64,000 bases of DNA from Shouchella clausii. Its GTDB lineage: Bacteria; Bacillota; Bacilli; Bacillales; Bacillaceae_D. The notes under the pieces are model-generated. The model saw nothing but the letters and a program-made list of their open reading frames with translations. It was not told the DNA's origin and ran no database searches. Of this stretch, positions 14,034 to 22,972 are shown in pieces. The position numbers and the translations under genes are program-made. The DNA lies in the NCBI RefSeq assembly GCF_002250115.1, contig NZ_CP019985.1:186001-250000 (forward strand). The letters are read 5' to 3'. Each line of letters begins with the position of its first letter. Position 1 is the first letter of the stretch.

Positions 14034-14771
14034 ATGAGCGCTTTTGAACAACGAACCAAACGCCTCTTTCTGTTTATTGTTTTCGGCATTGCCTGGGGAT
14101 GCGCCGCACTCGCGCTTGCTGTCCCGCAAACACCGGTTTTATATCTTGCTATTTTTGCCGCAGCGAGCCCGCTATTTGCTGCTTATACGTTGCATTTATC
14201 AAACTATAGCGACTCGTTCTTTGCCCATGTATTTCTATCTGGTAAACCAAACGTCTGGTGGATTGTTGCCGTTTTCGTCCCGCTGTTCTTTTGTTTTGTC
14301 CTATTGTCTTCTTTTATGCTTATCGCTCCTGCGCTGATGACGAATCCGTTTATTTGGCTGCTCGTTTTTTTAGCTGCCCTATTGCAAGAGATCGGTTGGC
14401 GTGGTTTTTTTCAAAAAGAGTTTACTAGATTGCCTTTTTGGCAATCATCACTCATTGTCGGCGCCATTATCGCCTGTTGGCACATCCCCGTTATTCTTGT
14501 ATTTTTCCAAGGCAGCGATTGGCATGTTTTGCTTTTGGCTGCATACTTTTTGCTAGCAAGCGCGCCCCTTTCCTTTTTGACGGCGACAAGCAAATCGTCA
14601 ATAGCTGCTGCGCTTATGCAAACTGGGCTATTTATGGTGTTTTGGCTTAGTGTTCCATACCTGCAAGCCGTGATTGTCGTTTTCGCTTTGCTTCTCATGC
14701 TCAATGGCCTTGTGATGCTCGCCAATGCCGTCTATCCATCGTTATACCGCAATGCGTTTGTCGTTAAGTAA
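14034..14771 (+). CDS. CPBP family intramembrane metalloprotease
   Basis: Membrane protein of 245 residues with about seven hydrophobic segments. The CPBP/Abi motif is seen as QEIGWRGFFQKEF (the first Glu of the usual EExxxR is replaced by Gln) and a second motif has His in CWHIPVI. Members are CAAX-processing-like proteases or bacteriocin self-immunity proteins; the role here is unknown. ATG preceded by GAGGAGG. Divergent from the pur operon. Confidence 0.75.
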   Translation: MSAFEQRTKRLFLFIVFGIAWGCAALALAVPQTPVLYLAIFAAASPLFAAYTLHLSNYSDSFFAHVFLSGKPNVWWIVAVFVPLFFCFVLLSSFMLIAPALMTNPFIWLLVFLAALLQEIGWRGFFQKEFTRLPFWQSSLIVGAIIACWHIPVILVFFQGSDWHVLLLAAYFLLASAPLSFLTATSKSSIAAALMQTGLFMVFWLSVPYLQAVIVVFALLLMLNGLVMLANAVYPSLYRNAFVVK

Positions 14772-14831
14772 GCATTGGCTTTTCTCATCCCCCTTGCTAT
14801 ACTAGATGAATCTTAAAAGGGGGGAAGAGAC

Positions 14832-15383
14832 GTGTTTACGCTTGAGATCGACGACCATAGTTACTTAAAAGTGCTTGACCTTCAAGATGCGCCGGCGATT
14901 TTTGCACTCATTCAAAACTCAAAAGCGCATTTGCGTCCATGGATGCCGTGGGCCGATTCCACTAACAAACGAGAAGACACGGAAGCGTTCATTCGCTCTA
15001 GCATGCAGGACTTCGGCTCTAACAGCGGCTTGCATGCTGGCATATGGCATAAAGGCCAAGCGGCAGGCGTCATCGGCTTCCACCAGTTTGATTGGACGAA
15101 TAAAACAGCAACGATCGGCTATTGGCTCGGCGAGGCATTTTGTGGCAAAGGGCTAATGACAAAAGCTGGCCACGCTTTATTAAAACTAGCCTTTGACTAC
15201 TATCATTTAGAACGAGTGGAGCTTCGTGCTGCGACAGAAAACAAAGCGAGCCAAGCTGTCGCCGAACGCCTAGGTTTTACAAAAGAAGGCGTTATCCGCC
15301 ATGCTGAAGTCGTCGGAGGGGCGCGCCACAACCATGTCGTTTATGGTCTGTTAAAAAACGAATGGCAAGCAAATGCGGAGTAA
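14832..15383 (+). CDS. GNAT family N-acetyltransferase (RimJ/RimL type)
   Basis: 183 residues with the RimL-type pattern: LRPWMPWADS near residue 35, the central IGYWLGEAFCGKGLMTKAG acetyl-CoA loop, and the C-terminal VAERLGFTKEGVIRHAEVV. GTG start with AAAAGGGGGGAAG before it. Similar to B. subtilis YdaF-type acetyltransferases; substrate unknown. A second, related enzyme is encoded at 44469-45095. Confidence 0.85.
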   Translation: MFTLEIDDHSYLKVLDLQDAPAIFALIQNSKAHLRPWMPWADSTNKREDTEAFIRSSMQDFGSNSGLHAGIWHKGQAAGVIGFHQFDWTNKTATIGYWLGEAFCGKGLMTKAGHALLKLAFDYYHLERVELRAATENKASQAVAERLGFTKEGVIRHAEVVGGARHNHVVYGLLKNEWQANAE

Positions 15384-15400
15384 TCGGACATTGCACCCCC

Positions 15401-15423
15401 AGGCTAGTTATCACAACTAGCCT
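15401..15423 (+). terminator. Hairpin after the acetyltransferase gene
   Basis: AGGCTAGTT / AACTAGCCT, a perfect 9-bp stem with a 5-base loop, 18 bases after the stop codon. No T-run follows, so termination is likely but weak. Confidence 0.5.
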
Positions 15424-15770
15424 GTAGATCGATCTCCCCCTCTTTCCTGTCTGTCTCCACAACCTATTCAATTACCACTAAAAAGCTCACTTGTGCAATC
15501 GCTGAGCGAGCATGTTTCCTTTTTCTTGATTTAGCTACGATTGTTCTCATTGAAAACACTGATGTTTGCCAGAAGGTTAGGCGATTGCGGGAGTAATTTA
15601 GGATTAGAAGGTTACGAGGAAGCTTCCATGAAGGGAACTGGCACGGGACAGGAAAGTTGTCCGTTTTTCTTCTATCTCTCTGAAAAATAGCAAGCAAGAA
15701 GTGATTGGTAGCATTTGTATCAAAGTTGGCCATTCGGATTTGATGAATTGTATCTGTCTGAACGATGAAG
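15424..15770. other. Intergenic stretch without recognised gene
   Basis: About 350 bp. A 105-codon minus-strand frame exists but has no convincing ribosome-binding site and no recognisable motif. I see no RNA structure or repeat that stands out. Confidence 0.5.
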
Positions 15771-16403
15771 TTATGAAACACTGTTTACAAGATTCCACAA
15801 CTCTTCCTCTGTTATGTTTCCGGCTATTCCTGGTTTATCGCGCAAATAGGTTACAATTTCCCCTTGCTTTAAGCCTACATAGACATACAGCCCTTTTACG
15901 ATCATTCTTAAGTATTCAAAGGACGGGGCATGGAACGGTACTTCTTTTTTCCACTTTGCTGTAAAAGTAAAAATGGGGAACCCTTCCTCTTCCCCTGCAT
16001 AAAGCACTGTGCCATACCAAGAAGGAAGTACGGCTTTCCTCCCTCTTTGCTTCAAATCGTCGATGTCGATTGAAAAAGCAAGCCCGTTATTTTCCTGTTT
16101 AACGACATCTTCAAATTGCTCCTTCGTTATTAAATATTTCCGGCTGTACGTATAAACCCCAGCTAAAGGAGTCAAGCCAATAAAAGCAACGCCCTTCTTT
16201 TGCCAACGGGTTGAGTTTTGAGCAAAATAAAGCGGGAAAGGCAATCGATGCGCGCTTTCCTTTATTGGGTGGGCAGGATCTGAACAACCAACTTCTTCGA
16301 TCTCCGCCCCCTCTGGCTGGCCGCCTCTTATATAACAAAGAAACCGCTCCCTGTTCATATTCGATCCGTAGCTGGCATACCAGACATACGTAGCGTTATC
16401 CAT
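15771..16403 (-). CDS. Gamma-glutamylcyclotransferase-like protein
   Basis: 210 residues beginning with the cyclotransferase-fold signature YASYGSNMNRERF. Related Bacillus proteins act on gamma-glutamyl amino acids or are uncharacterised; the second conserved region is LAGVYTYSRKYLITKEQF. The C-terminal ~60 residues are variable in this family. ATG preceded by AAAGGGGGAG. Single gene, function inferred from the fold only. Confidence 0.75.
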   Translation of the reverse strand: MDNATYVWYASYGSNMNRERFLCYIRGGQPEGAEIEEVGCSDPAHPIKESAHRLPFPLYFAQNSTRWQKKGVAFIGLTPLAGVYTYSRKYLITKEQFEDVVKQENNGLAFSIDIDDLKQRGRKAVLPSWYGTVLYAGEEEGFPIFTFTAKWKKEVPFHAPSFEYLRMIVKGLYVYVGLKQGEIVTYLRDKPGIAGNITEEELWNLVNSVS

Positions 16404-16481
16404 TCGATTCTCCCCCTTTTTATAACCTTAATCCTCTCCTTTCATTGTTATAGGATTAGTCCTTTTCTATTCCAACTCAAT

Positions 16482-17099
16482 TTAAAGATTGACTGACTTC
16501 ATCAGCACTAATCCTTTATCAACTGATGTTTCTACATAACCAATGATTTGATCAAACGTAAATACATTTAGTTTCTCGTTTATGACATCTTCATCGTACT
16601 CCATATCATTGATTACATCAGGAAGGAATGTTTCCACATCTTTCGATTTTACTTCTTGCAAATCACAAATGGTCGGTAGTGACCGGAGCATGGGTTTCAA
16701 TTCATTTGCACAACCATAGAGTTCTAATAACTTTGCGTTCAATAAGCGAAAATCATGGTAATACAAATTAGACAGTTCTTTATCGGCCTCCAGGCGATTT
16801 TTCAACCATGGCAAGTAAAAACCTTTTAGCCATAAATCATCAGCGATTAAATGGACGAAATAGCCTAATATATAATCACTTTCCATTTCCGAACGATATT
16901 TGTCTAGAAATCCCTTATAATCAATCCTTCTCGAATAGTCTTGCAGCTCCCCTTTAAAGAAATGGGACAACTCTTTCGGGGACACAGCATCTGGAGCAAT
17001 GCCGCCAAGTAAAAACGCCTTCTTATCTTTAACCGGGAAACACTCCGCTATTCGATTAGCGATCATTAAGTGCATGATTCGTGAACCCAAATTCCTCAT
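16482..17099 (-). CDS. Zinc-dependent phospholipase C-like protein
   Basis: 205 residues. The N-terminus SRIMHLMIANRIAECF and the GGIAPDAVSPKELSHFFKG segment match the bacterial zinc-dependent phospholipase C/P1 nuclease-like family, with His and Asp metal ligands there and in YFVHLIADDLW. No signal peptide, so probably cytoplasmic and possibly not a lipase. No operon partner. Confidence 0.65.
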   Translation of the reverse strand: MRNLGSRIMHLMIANRIAECFPVKDKKAFLLGGIAPDAVSPKELSHFFKGELQDYSRRIDYKGFLDKYRSEMESDYILGYFVHLIADDLWLKGFYLPWLKNRLEADKELSNLYYHDFRLLNAKLLELYGCANELKPMLRSLPTICDLQEVKSKDVETFLPDVINDMEYDEDVINEKLNVFTFDQIIGYVETSVDKGLVLMKSVNL

Positions 17100-17234
17100 C
17101 CTCCCATCATTATTCCAGAACTCTCCCCCATCCTAACCATCTTATTAAATGCAACAGCCAACCATACGATAAAGGCACCTCAGTTCTGTTGTCTACACCG
17201 AGACACAACTCTTACATTTTTTGCTTATGCATAA

Positions 17235-17259
17235 AAAGAGTGGTGCAAAACCACTCTTT
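17235..17259 (-). terminator. Terminator distal to repeat copy 2
   Basis: AAAGAGTGGT / ACCACTCTTT with a 5-base loop; on the minus strand TTTTTAT follows. Same stem as the hairpin at 17414-17438, so the repeat element between them is flanked by duplicate hairpins. Confidence 0.75.
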
Positions 17260-17413
17260 CAGACTGTAGACAAACGCTCGCATACTTCGTCGTTTGCCTC
17301 ACTCATATGCTCATGAACCCACGTTCTATTCGCATCTTCCCTCGGCTGCACTCCTCGTCTGACAAGCGTTTTCTATCAGTCTGAGGGCGGTTATCGACTT
17401 TGTCGACAACCTC
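17260..17413 (-). repeat. Intergenic repeat element, copy 2
   Basis: Relative of 841-965: it starts CAGACTGTAGACAAACGCTCG, contains the inverted CGTTTGC, CTCATGAAC and CACTCCTCGTCTGACAA, all in the same order and spacing class. Lies between two near-identical hairpins downstream of the minus-strand gene ending at 17437. No coding potential seen. Confidence 0.6.
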
Positions 17414-17436
17414 AAAGAGTGGTGAAAAACCACTCT

Positions 17437-17802
17437 TTATATACTCCTGCTTAAATGTTCATGTATTAATTTCCATTCGCCATCGTAGACGGTGAAAACA
17501 TTCGTTGCCCTGCCACTGCCTGAAACAAACTTGCCATTATGGTATCCTTCATACCGGTACGTGTAAATGCATGTTGCCACCTTCTCATCAGCAGCTAGCC
17601 AGTGAACATTTGTCGCAGAGTAAACTTCCTCTTTAATGATTTGCCACGCGTGTTGGAAGTAGTTTCCGATGTCCTCCAGAGACGTACATGTTTTATCTGT
17701 AAACCAGTACACCGCCTCAGGATGCAGAATTTTTTTTACTTCATTAAAATCATGGGTATTTGTTGCGTTAATATATGCCTCTAATGCTTTTTGATATGTC
17801 AT
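17437..17802 (-). CDS. NTF2-like (SnoaL/DUF4440-type) protein
   Basis: 121 residues with the cone-fold pattern of SnoaL-like proteins: an N-terminal helix (YQKALEAYINATNTHDF), HPEAVYWF, and C-terminal strands SGRATNVFTVYDGEWKLIHEHLS. The ATG at 17802 has AGGAGG five bases upstream; the next ATG upstream lacks a site. Family includes isomerases, hydrolases and ligand binders; function unknown. Its stop codon overlaps a hairpin. Confidence 0.7.
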   Translation of the reverse strand: MTYQKALEAYINATNTHDFNEVKKILHPEAVYWFTDKTCTSLEDIGNYFQHAWQIIKEEVYSATNVHWLAADEKVATCIYTYRYEGYHNGKFVSGSGRATNVFTVYDGEWKLIHEHLSRSI

Positions 17803-17928
17803 GGTGTCCTCCTGAATGATCATGCTTTTCCACCCTTAAAGCTTTATGGACGTCTTAGCCTTTGCCGGGTAACGAATTAAAAGGGAAAAGCTAGATGTCG
17901 GCTATTTCCCAACTAAACGAAAGAACCG

Positions 17929-18135
17929 TTACGCAAAATCATTGCCATCTGTTCGAATGCCTTCAAAAATAATGCGCTGCCGCACATACTCAGGCTCCGC
18001 TTTGCTGTTTTTCTGGGCAAAAACAGGCTTCTCGATCCGCCTTACTGGTCGGTAGCCTTCCCGCTCCATCCGCGCCAAGCAATCGCTAATCGTTTCATTG
18101 GCCCCGACTTCAAATGTTTGTTTTTTCGGTTTCAC
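17929..18135 (-). CDS. yebG: NETI motif-containing protein YebG
   Basis: 68 residues with the diagnostic ANETISDCLARMEREGYRP segment. In B. subtilis yebG lies just upstream of purE; here it is about 4 kb away on the same strand. GTG start at 18135 with AAGGAGG five bases upstream. Small, basic, function unknown. Confidence 0.8.
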   Translation of the reverse strand: MKPKKQTFEVGANETISDCLARMEREGYRPVRRIEKPVFAQKNSKAEPEYVRQRIIFEGIRTDGNDFA

Positions 18136-18236
18136 TTTTTCCTCCTTGAATTGAAGCAGTTTCTATAGCGATTTTACCACAAGCCAACCTTTTCGCCTCA
18201 TCTACATGAGTTCCTTTTTGCCATAAGAAAGTTTTT

Positions 18237-18284
18237 AAAAAAAATAACGGCCAATCCCCGATTGGTATCGAGAAAAGGCCGTAA
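18237..18284 (-). terminator. Terminator downstream of the gene at 18353-18856
   Basis: Minus-strand ACGGCC...CCAATC/GATTGG...GGCCGT branched hairpin followed by TATTTTTTTT. Located 70 bp after the stop codon. Confidence 0.75.
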
Positions 18285-18352
18285 CTTAGGAGTTGTTCGT
18301 TTTTAGAATGGAGGTACATAACGATTAAAGAAATGGTACCTTTTTAAAAGGT

Positions 18353-18856
18353 CTATAAGCTATCTAAATACGATTTTAATTCCTCGATGTGAGTAGGTGT
18401 TCTTGAAATAATACTCAACTCATCGTCGTTAATCCCATAGAAGTACTCATCATTGTAAAAAGCTATGAATGAAGGTCTTTTCCCCTTTATAATTGCTCGT
18501 GAGTAATTATACACTTCATGTGCTTTGACATCTGTCACTATCACAAAGTTTCTAGTCATGCCAAATGTCTCTTCTTTATGATGAAACTCCTTCCAGTTTT
18601 TCACTTTTACAGTGTTATGCAAAATATTCGTTGTAATGATTGGTTTCTTAAACCCCAGTGGCAAATACGATTTCAGAAAAATAACATCAATGACGGAAGA
18701 GCGATCAAACATAAATGATGTTAATTTACGTAAACGTGTTGGTTTTCCTTTAAACGCATCTGTTTGAATAACCAACTGTCGTTTTGAGTCAATTTGAAAA
18801 ATCGGTGCCTCGTCAGCATAAAAAGTAATACCAAATGTATTTTGAATCCTCTCCAC
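18353..18856 (-). CDS. Conserved-looking hypothetical protein
   Basis: 167 residues, not recognised. It has no signal peptide or membrane segment, alternates beta-strand-like stretches (FGITFYADEAPIFQI, KKPIITTNILHNTVKV) and ends in an acidic helix. GTG start with GGAGG ten bases upstream. More AT-rich than the purine genes. Ends before its own terminator and is close to a toxin-antitoxin pair, so it may be accessory DNA; no function proposed. Confidence 0.6.
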   Translation of the reverse strand: MERIQNTFGITFYADEAPIFQIDSKRQLVIQTDAFKGKPTRLRKLTSFMFDRSSVIDVIFLKSYLPLGFKKPIITTNILHNTVKVKNWKEFHHKEETFGMTRNFVIVTDVKAHEVYNYSRAIIKGKRPSFIAFYNDEYFYGINDDELSIISRTPTHIEELKSYLDSL

Positions 18857-18940
18857 CTATAATATCCTCCAATGAAATTTAACAGAAACCATCCTCCGTT
18901 TAATTCGAATCATGTTAAAAATTAGTCAATACTAGATATA

Positions 18941-18986
18941 AAAAGAAGCCGACATTTCCAGCTCAATAAGCTAAAAATAGGCTTCT
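18941..18986 (-). terminator. Terminator after the Doc gene
   Basis: Minus-strand AGAAGCC / GGCTTCT outer stem with an inner AGCT/AGCT helix, followed by TTTTTAT, 23 bases after the doc stop codon. Confidence 0.75.
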
Positions 18987-19008
18987 ATACTTAATAAAAT
19001 GGTACAGT

Positions 19009-19410
19009 TTATCCTTTATGCTCTTGAAGAGAACTGTGCTTGCGAAGCCATTTGCTAATATCCGCAACCTCTAAATGATCAGTCGCAATTGCTACTGTAA
19101 ATCGTTCGAGCTCTACTTGATCATTTGTCAATTCATAGCCGTTCGTAACAAGGAAGTATTCAACCGACCATAAGGCCGTTCGTTTATTAGCATTATAAAA
19201 ACAATGATTCTGCACCAATGATTGAAACAAAGCTGCGGCTTTCTCATAGATAGTAGGGTATGCATCTTTTCCAAGCACTGATTGTTTTGGACGATGGAGA
19301 GCCGATTCCAGTAAGTTCATTTCCTTTACGCCAATTTGTTCATCAGGTGAGTATTTCATGATCACATAATGATTAATCCTAATGACTTCTTGCACACTTG
19401 GATATTTCAT
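19009..19410 (-). CDS. doc: Fic/DOC family toxin of a type II TA system
   Basis: 133 residues. The Fic-fold motif HCFYNANKRT (residues 69-78) supplies the catalytic His and the Asn-Lys-Arg loop of the Doc subgroup, which in P1 Doc phosphorylates EF-Tu. The helical N-terminus with NLLESALHRPKQS is typical. Two bases separate it from the antitoxin gene, so both are on one mRNA. Family call is strong; the target here is inferred. Confidence 0.85.
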   Translation of the reverse strand: MKYPSVQEVIRINHYVIMKYSPDEQIGVKEMNLLESALHRPKQSVLGKDAYPTIYEKAAALFQSLVQNHCFYNANKRTALWSVEYFLVTNGYELTNDQVELERFTVAIATDHLEVADISKWLRKHSSLQEHKG

Positions 19411-19412
19411 TT

Positions 19413-19646
19413 TTACCGGTCAACCAAGTTTCGTGTCACTGTCTCAAATTTCTTATCCGTTTTTTTTAAGAAATCGATAAACGCTTGGTCAACTCCTTCG
19501 TCTTTTTTCACTGGCTTCACAATCATTGCCCCATCTTTGACCTCAATTTCCACCTCAGAACCGTTTTCAATTCCTAATACTTTACGTACATGGGATGGGA
19601 CCGGTACAGCACTGCTATTTCCCCAGGGATGGACTTTGAAGGACAT
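19413..19646 (-). CDS. AbrB/MazE-type antitoxin
   Basis: 77 residues with an N-terminal swapped-hairpin domain (VHPWGNSSAVPVPSHVRKVLGI) and a C-terminal tail that should wrap the toxin. The ATG at 19646 has GAGGTAAGA upstream; longer frames run through the promoter. Partner of Doc; usually the cognate antitoxin of Doc is Phd, so the AbrB/Doc pairing is a hybrid architecture. Probably autoregulated from the palindrome upstream. Confidence 0.82.
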   Translation of the reverse strand: MSFKVHPWGNSSAVPVPSHVRKVLGIENGSEVEIEVKDGAMIVKPVKKDEGVDQAFIDFLKKTDKKFETVTRNLVDR

Positions 19647-19671
19647 ATTCTTACCTCCTCTTTGTTCTTTC

Positions 19672-19713
19672 ATTATACTACCGCTCCTTCTTTGATGTAT
19701 ATACATAGTATAT
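19672..19713 (-). promoter_or_regulatory. Promoter and operator candidate of the TA pair
   Basis: TATAAT on the minus strand at 19672-19677 and the perfect dyad ATATAC-N3-GTATAT at 19699-19713, where the -35 region would lie. Position fits antitoxin autorepression. No good -35 hexamer is visible. Confidence 0.5.
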
Positions 19714-19880
19714 ATTAGTTTATGTCATTATTCCCTAAATGCAACCGGTTTAAAACGATAGGCCTAATTAGCATGCCTTTGTTTGGGATTTACCAGCTTC
19801 TAACTAGCTTGTCTTGGGCAATCCTATACCCATCCAACCCCAAACTTACTGTCTGGAAATGATGTCTTAAGCCAAATGAA

Positions 19881-19904
19881 ATAAACCGCCCATTTCGGGC
19901 GGCT
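19881..19904 (-). terminator. Terminator of the tct operon
   Basis: CCGCCC / GGGCGG hairpin followed by TTTATTT on the minus strand, directly after the tctA stop. Confidence 0.75.
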
Positions 19905-19907
19905 TGC

Positions 19908-21422
19908 CTACATACCAATCGTACGATTGTTGTCTTGTTGTTTGCGGTTTGCTCTTCTTTTTCGCCATTCTGGGAAAATTAAAGCAATAAGCGTGAAGAC
20001 AAAAAGCGATACTGCGAGTGGGCTTTGCAGGAAAATCATAAACGATCCATCTGAAATCGTTAATGATTGGCGCAGCATCTGTTCCATCATCCCTCCAAGA
20101 ATAAAGGCAAGGATAAAAGGGGCTGCCGGGAAAGCAAAGATCCGCATTAAATAGCCGAGTATTCCAAATAAAACGAGTAAATAAAGGTCAAATGTGCTGA
20201 AGCTGACCGCGTATACGCCGACCATGCTAAATATGATAACGAGTGAAATAAGCAAAGGCCGTGGGACCGCTAATATTTTTACGAAGTAAGGAATAAGAGG
20301 CAAGTTTAAAATTAATAAGAATACATTGCCGATATACATGCTGGCAATGACGCCCCAAAACACAGTTGGGTTTTCAGTCATTAACAATGGGCCAGGTTGG
20401 ACGCCTAGTACGAGAAAAGCGCCAAGCATGACGGCTGTCGTGCCTGAACCAGGTATGCCAAGGCTGAGCAATGGCACAAATGCGCCGCTTGTTGCCGCAT
20501 TGTTCGCTGTCTCTGGGGCGGCAAGTCCTTTAATCGAGCCTTTGCCGAATTCTTCTGGTTTTTTAGCAAGCCTTTTTTCAGAAATGTAGGCGATAAACGA
20601 TGAAATGGTTGCGCCTGCCCCTGGCAAAATACCGAGAAGAAAGCCGAGGAAAGACTGCCTTGTCATCGGCCCCGTCATTTCCTTAAAATCAGATTTGCTT
20701 AATTTTAAGCTGCCGATGTTTTTAAAACCACTCATCGATTCTTTCCGGTTTAAAATAAGAAAACACACTTCAGCCAAAGCGAAGACACCAAGAGCAACAA
20801 TAAGAAAATCGATACCATCAAGCAAATTGACACTGCCAAACGTAAAACGGGTTGTCCCCGTTTGTGAATCAATTCCGATCGTCACAACCATAAAACCAAG
20901 AACCGCCGATGTCAGCGCTTTCAATGTTGAGCCGTCGCTTAAACTGGCGATAGCTGTCAAACCGAGAAGCATAAGCGCAAAATACTCAGGCGGGCCAAAG
21001 TAAATTGCGACGCTTGCTAACATTGGCGCAAACAGCATTAACAACACAACGCTGACCGTACCGCCCACAAATGAACAAATGGCCGAAATCGCGAGGGCTT
21101 TCCCCGCCTTGCCCTGTTTTGCCATCGGGTAACCGTCAAACGCAGCAGCAACCGTTCCGGCAACACCTGGGGCATTCAACAAAATCGACGACGTTGAGCC
21201 ACCATACATCGACCCATAATAGACACCGGCCATCATCACAAGTGCAATCGTTGGATTCATGCCATACGTAATCGGTATCATAATCGCAATCGCGCTAATT
21301 GGCCCGAGTCCGGGGATCATCCCAATGATGGTGCCAAGAAGCACGCCAATAAACACAAAAATAATTCCTTCCCAGCTGAATGCAACTTGAAAGCCTTGCA
21401 ACAGCCCTTCAAATGAGCCCAT
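19908..21422 (-). CDS. tctA: Tripartite tricarboxylate transporter, large permease TctA
   Basis: 504 residues, about 12 membrane segments. The conserved GVLLGTIIGMIPGLGPISAIA and the second-half GILPGAGATISSFIAY are the inverted-repeat signature of the TctA family. Works with the small subunit TctB and lipoprotein TctC to import a di/tricarboxylate driven by ions. Last gene of the operon; ATG with GGAGGGAG upstream. Confidence 0.95.
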   Translation of the reverse strand: MGSFEGLLQGFQVAFSWEGIIFVFIGVLLGTIIGMIPGLGPISAIAIMIPITYGMNPTIALVMMAGVYYGSMYGGSTSSILLNAPGVAGTVAAAFDGYPMAKQGKAGKALAISAICSFVGGTVSVVLLMLFAPMLASVAIYFGPPEYFALMLLGLTAIASLSDGSTLKALTSAVLGFMVVTIGIDSQTGTTRFTFGSVNLLDGIDFLIVALGVFALAEVCFLILNRKESMSGFKNIGSLKLSKSDFKEMTGPMTRQSFLGFLLGILPGAGATISSFIAYISEKRLAKKPEEFGKGSIKGLAAPETANNAATSGAFVPLLSLGIPGSGTTAVMLGAFLVLGVQPGPLLMTENPTVFWGVIASMYIGNVFLLILNLPLIPYFVKILAVPRPLLISLVIIFSMVGVYAVSFSTFDLYLLVLFGILGYLMRIFAFPAAPFILAFILGGMMEQMLRQSLTISDGSFMIFLQSPLAVSLFVFTLIALIFPEWRKRRANRKQQDNNRTIGM

Positions 21423-21434
21423 GTTCTCCCTCCT

Positions 21435-21893
21435 TTAAAACGGCAAAATGCCTGCTGGCAGCCGAATCGCTAACCCGTAATTAAACAACCAATAAACGCC
21501 GATTGAAAAGACAATCGATGTAATTGCATTAACAAGCCACTTTCGATACCCTAAAAATCGTGAACATACGAGAATGAATAACGTGGTCATAATCACGAAG
21601 CCAATTACTTCAAGCACAGTAATGTAAATAAGAATGAATCCCATTACAGTAAGAAGCATCCAAACTTCCTTCTTCGGAATCGTCCGCTTTTTCTTTTGCT
21701 CTTCCGTGTCAGGGTCTTTGGCAAAGAAAAAGCAAACCCCTAGAACGAGCAAACTAGCTCCGAGCAATTTCGGCACTAAGTCCGAATCAACGGGGACAAA
21801 TGCATATTCCGGCAATTGGAATGCCATCACTAAATAAACAACTGCAATACCGATCAACACAATTGAAATCCCTCGATTGACAGTGAGTCTCAT
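21435..21893 (-). CDS. tctB: Tripartite tricarboxylate transporter, small permease TctB
   Basis: 152 residues with four hydrophobic segments, the size and topology of TctB. A basic loop (EEQKKKRTIPKKE) separates segments 2 and 3. Located 12 bp before tctA and 12 bp after tctC. Confidence 0.85.
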   Translation of the reverse strand: MRLTVNRGISIVLIGIAVVYLVMAFQLPEYAFVPVDSDLVPKLLGASLLVLGVCFFFAKDPDTEEQKKKRTIPKKEVWMLLTVMGFILIYITVLEVIGFVIMTTLFILVCSRFLGYRKWLVNAITSIVFSIGVYWLFNYGLAIRLPAGILPF

Positions 21894-21905
21894 GTTATCA
21901 CTCCT

Positions 21906-22916
21906 TTAGTCGCGGCGGAAGCCTAGTTCATCTAAAACCGTTTCCAAATCTTCTGATTGTTCTTCCAAAAATGCACGGAACGTCTCAGAATCCATGTACA
22001 TTTCATCCCACCCATACGCCTCGCGCACTTCCGCAAACGCTTCAGATTCGGAAGCTTGTTTAAAGATCGATTCATAATAAGCGAGCTGTTCCTCCGTCAT
22101 ATCCGGCGGACCAAAAATGCCGCGCCATACGACAAATTCTGCATCAATGCCCTGTTCTTTCCCTGTTGGCAACGTTGACAAAAACTCGCCTTCCAACCGC
22201 TCAGGGGCTGTGATGCCAAGAACTTTCATTTTGCCTGCACGAGCCTGTTCTGCCGCTTCTGACACGCCTGTTGATACAACGTCGACGCTGCCATTTAAAA
22301 CAGAAGTCATTGCCCCGCCTTCCTGATCAGACACGTAACGAATTTTGGAAATGTCTACACCAGCCGCATCGGCAAATAAAACAAACTGCATGTGGTCCAT
22401 ACTTCCTGGTGAAGACACGCCAATCGTCGTTACTTGGCTCGGATCCTCGCGCATATCGGCAAACAATTCTTCCAGTGTCTCCCACTTTGCATCAGCTCTG
22501 ACAGCGAAGGCTCCGTAGTCGGCAATTAAATTGGCAATCGGCGTAAAGTCTTCGTAGCCGTATGGAGACTGCCCTGCCAAGGCGACAAAATGCAACGGTG
22601 GCGAGGCGATAAAGATATTATGGGGGTCATTTCGCTTATGGATGTATGCCCAAGCAACTGCCCCGCCGCCGCCAGGTTTGTTAACAACGCCAAAACTATG
22701 GTCAGCAATCTTTTCTTCATCGATTGTCTTGGCAAGCATTCTTGCGGTTGTGTCCCAGCCGCCTCCAGCTGCCGCCGGAGCAATAAACTCAATCGAACGG
22801 TCCGGCTCCCATTCCCCTTCTGCGTTAACGGATCCGCTTTGAACTGGCATCGAGCAGCCGCTAATTAGTAAAGCAACACCCATACTCACAGTCCATATGC
22901 TTTTTTTTATGAACAC
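21906..22916 (-). CDS. tctC: Tricarboxylate-binding lipoprotein TctC
   Basis: 336 residues. Signal peptide with lipobox LISGC (Cys21), then the Bug-family start DRSIEFIAPAAAGGGWDTTARMLA and PGGGGAVAWAYIH. Extracytoplasmic solute receptor of the TTT system; ligand not predictable, commonly citrate or another carboxylate. GTG start at 22916 with AAGGAGAG upstream. First gene of tctCBA, with a cre site in its leader. Confidence 0.92.
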   Translation of the reverse strand: MFIKKSIWTVSMGVALLISGCSMPVQSGSVNAEGEWEPDRSIEFIAPAAAGGGWDTTARMLAKTIDEEKIADHSFGVVNKPGGGGAVAWAYIHKRNDPHNIFIASPPLHFVALAGQSPYGYEDFTPIANLIADYGAFAVRADAKWETLEELFADMREDPSQVTTIGVSSPGSMDHMQFVLFADAAGVDISKIRYVSDQEGGAMTSVLNGSVDVVSTGVSEAAEQARAGKMKVLGITAPERLEGEFLSTLPTGKEQGIDAEFVVWRGIFGPPDMTEEQLAYYESIFKQASESEAFAEVREAYGWDEMYMDSETFRAFLEEQSEDLETVLDELGFRRD

Positions 22917-22972
22917 TCTTTATTTCTCTCCTTTCGTATTATTTTTCTTATCTTACTGAGTTTTCACGATAA

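Noticed and set aside
15464-15781. 105-codon minus-strand frame
   Set aside because: No ribosome site or motif, overlaps the start of no operon; kept only as a remark on the intergenic stretch.
18110-18319. 69-codon minus-strand frame upstream of yebG
   Set aside because: Runs through a terminator and the yebG ribosome-binding site; no family.
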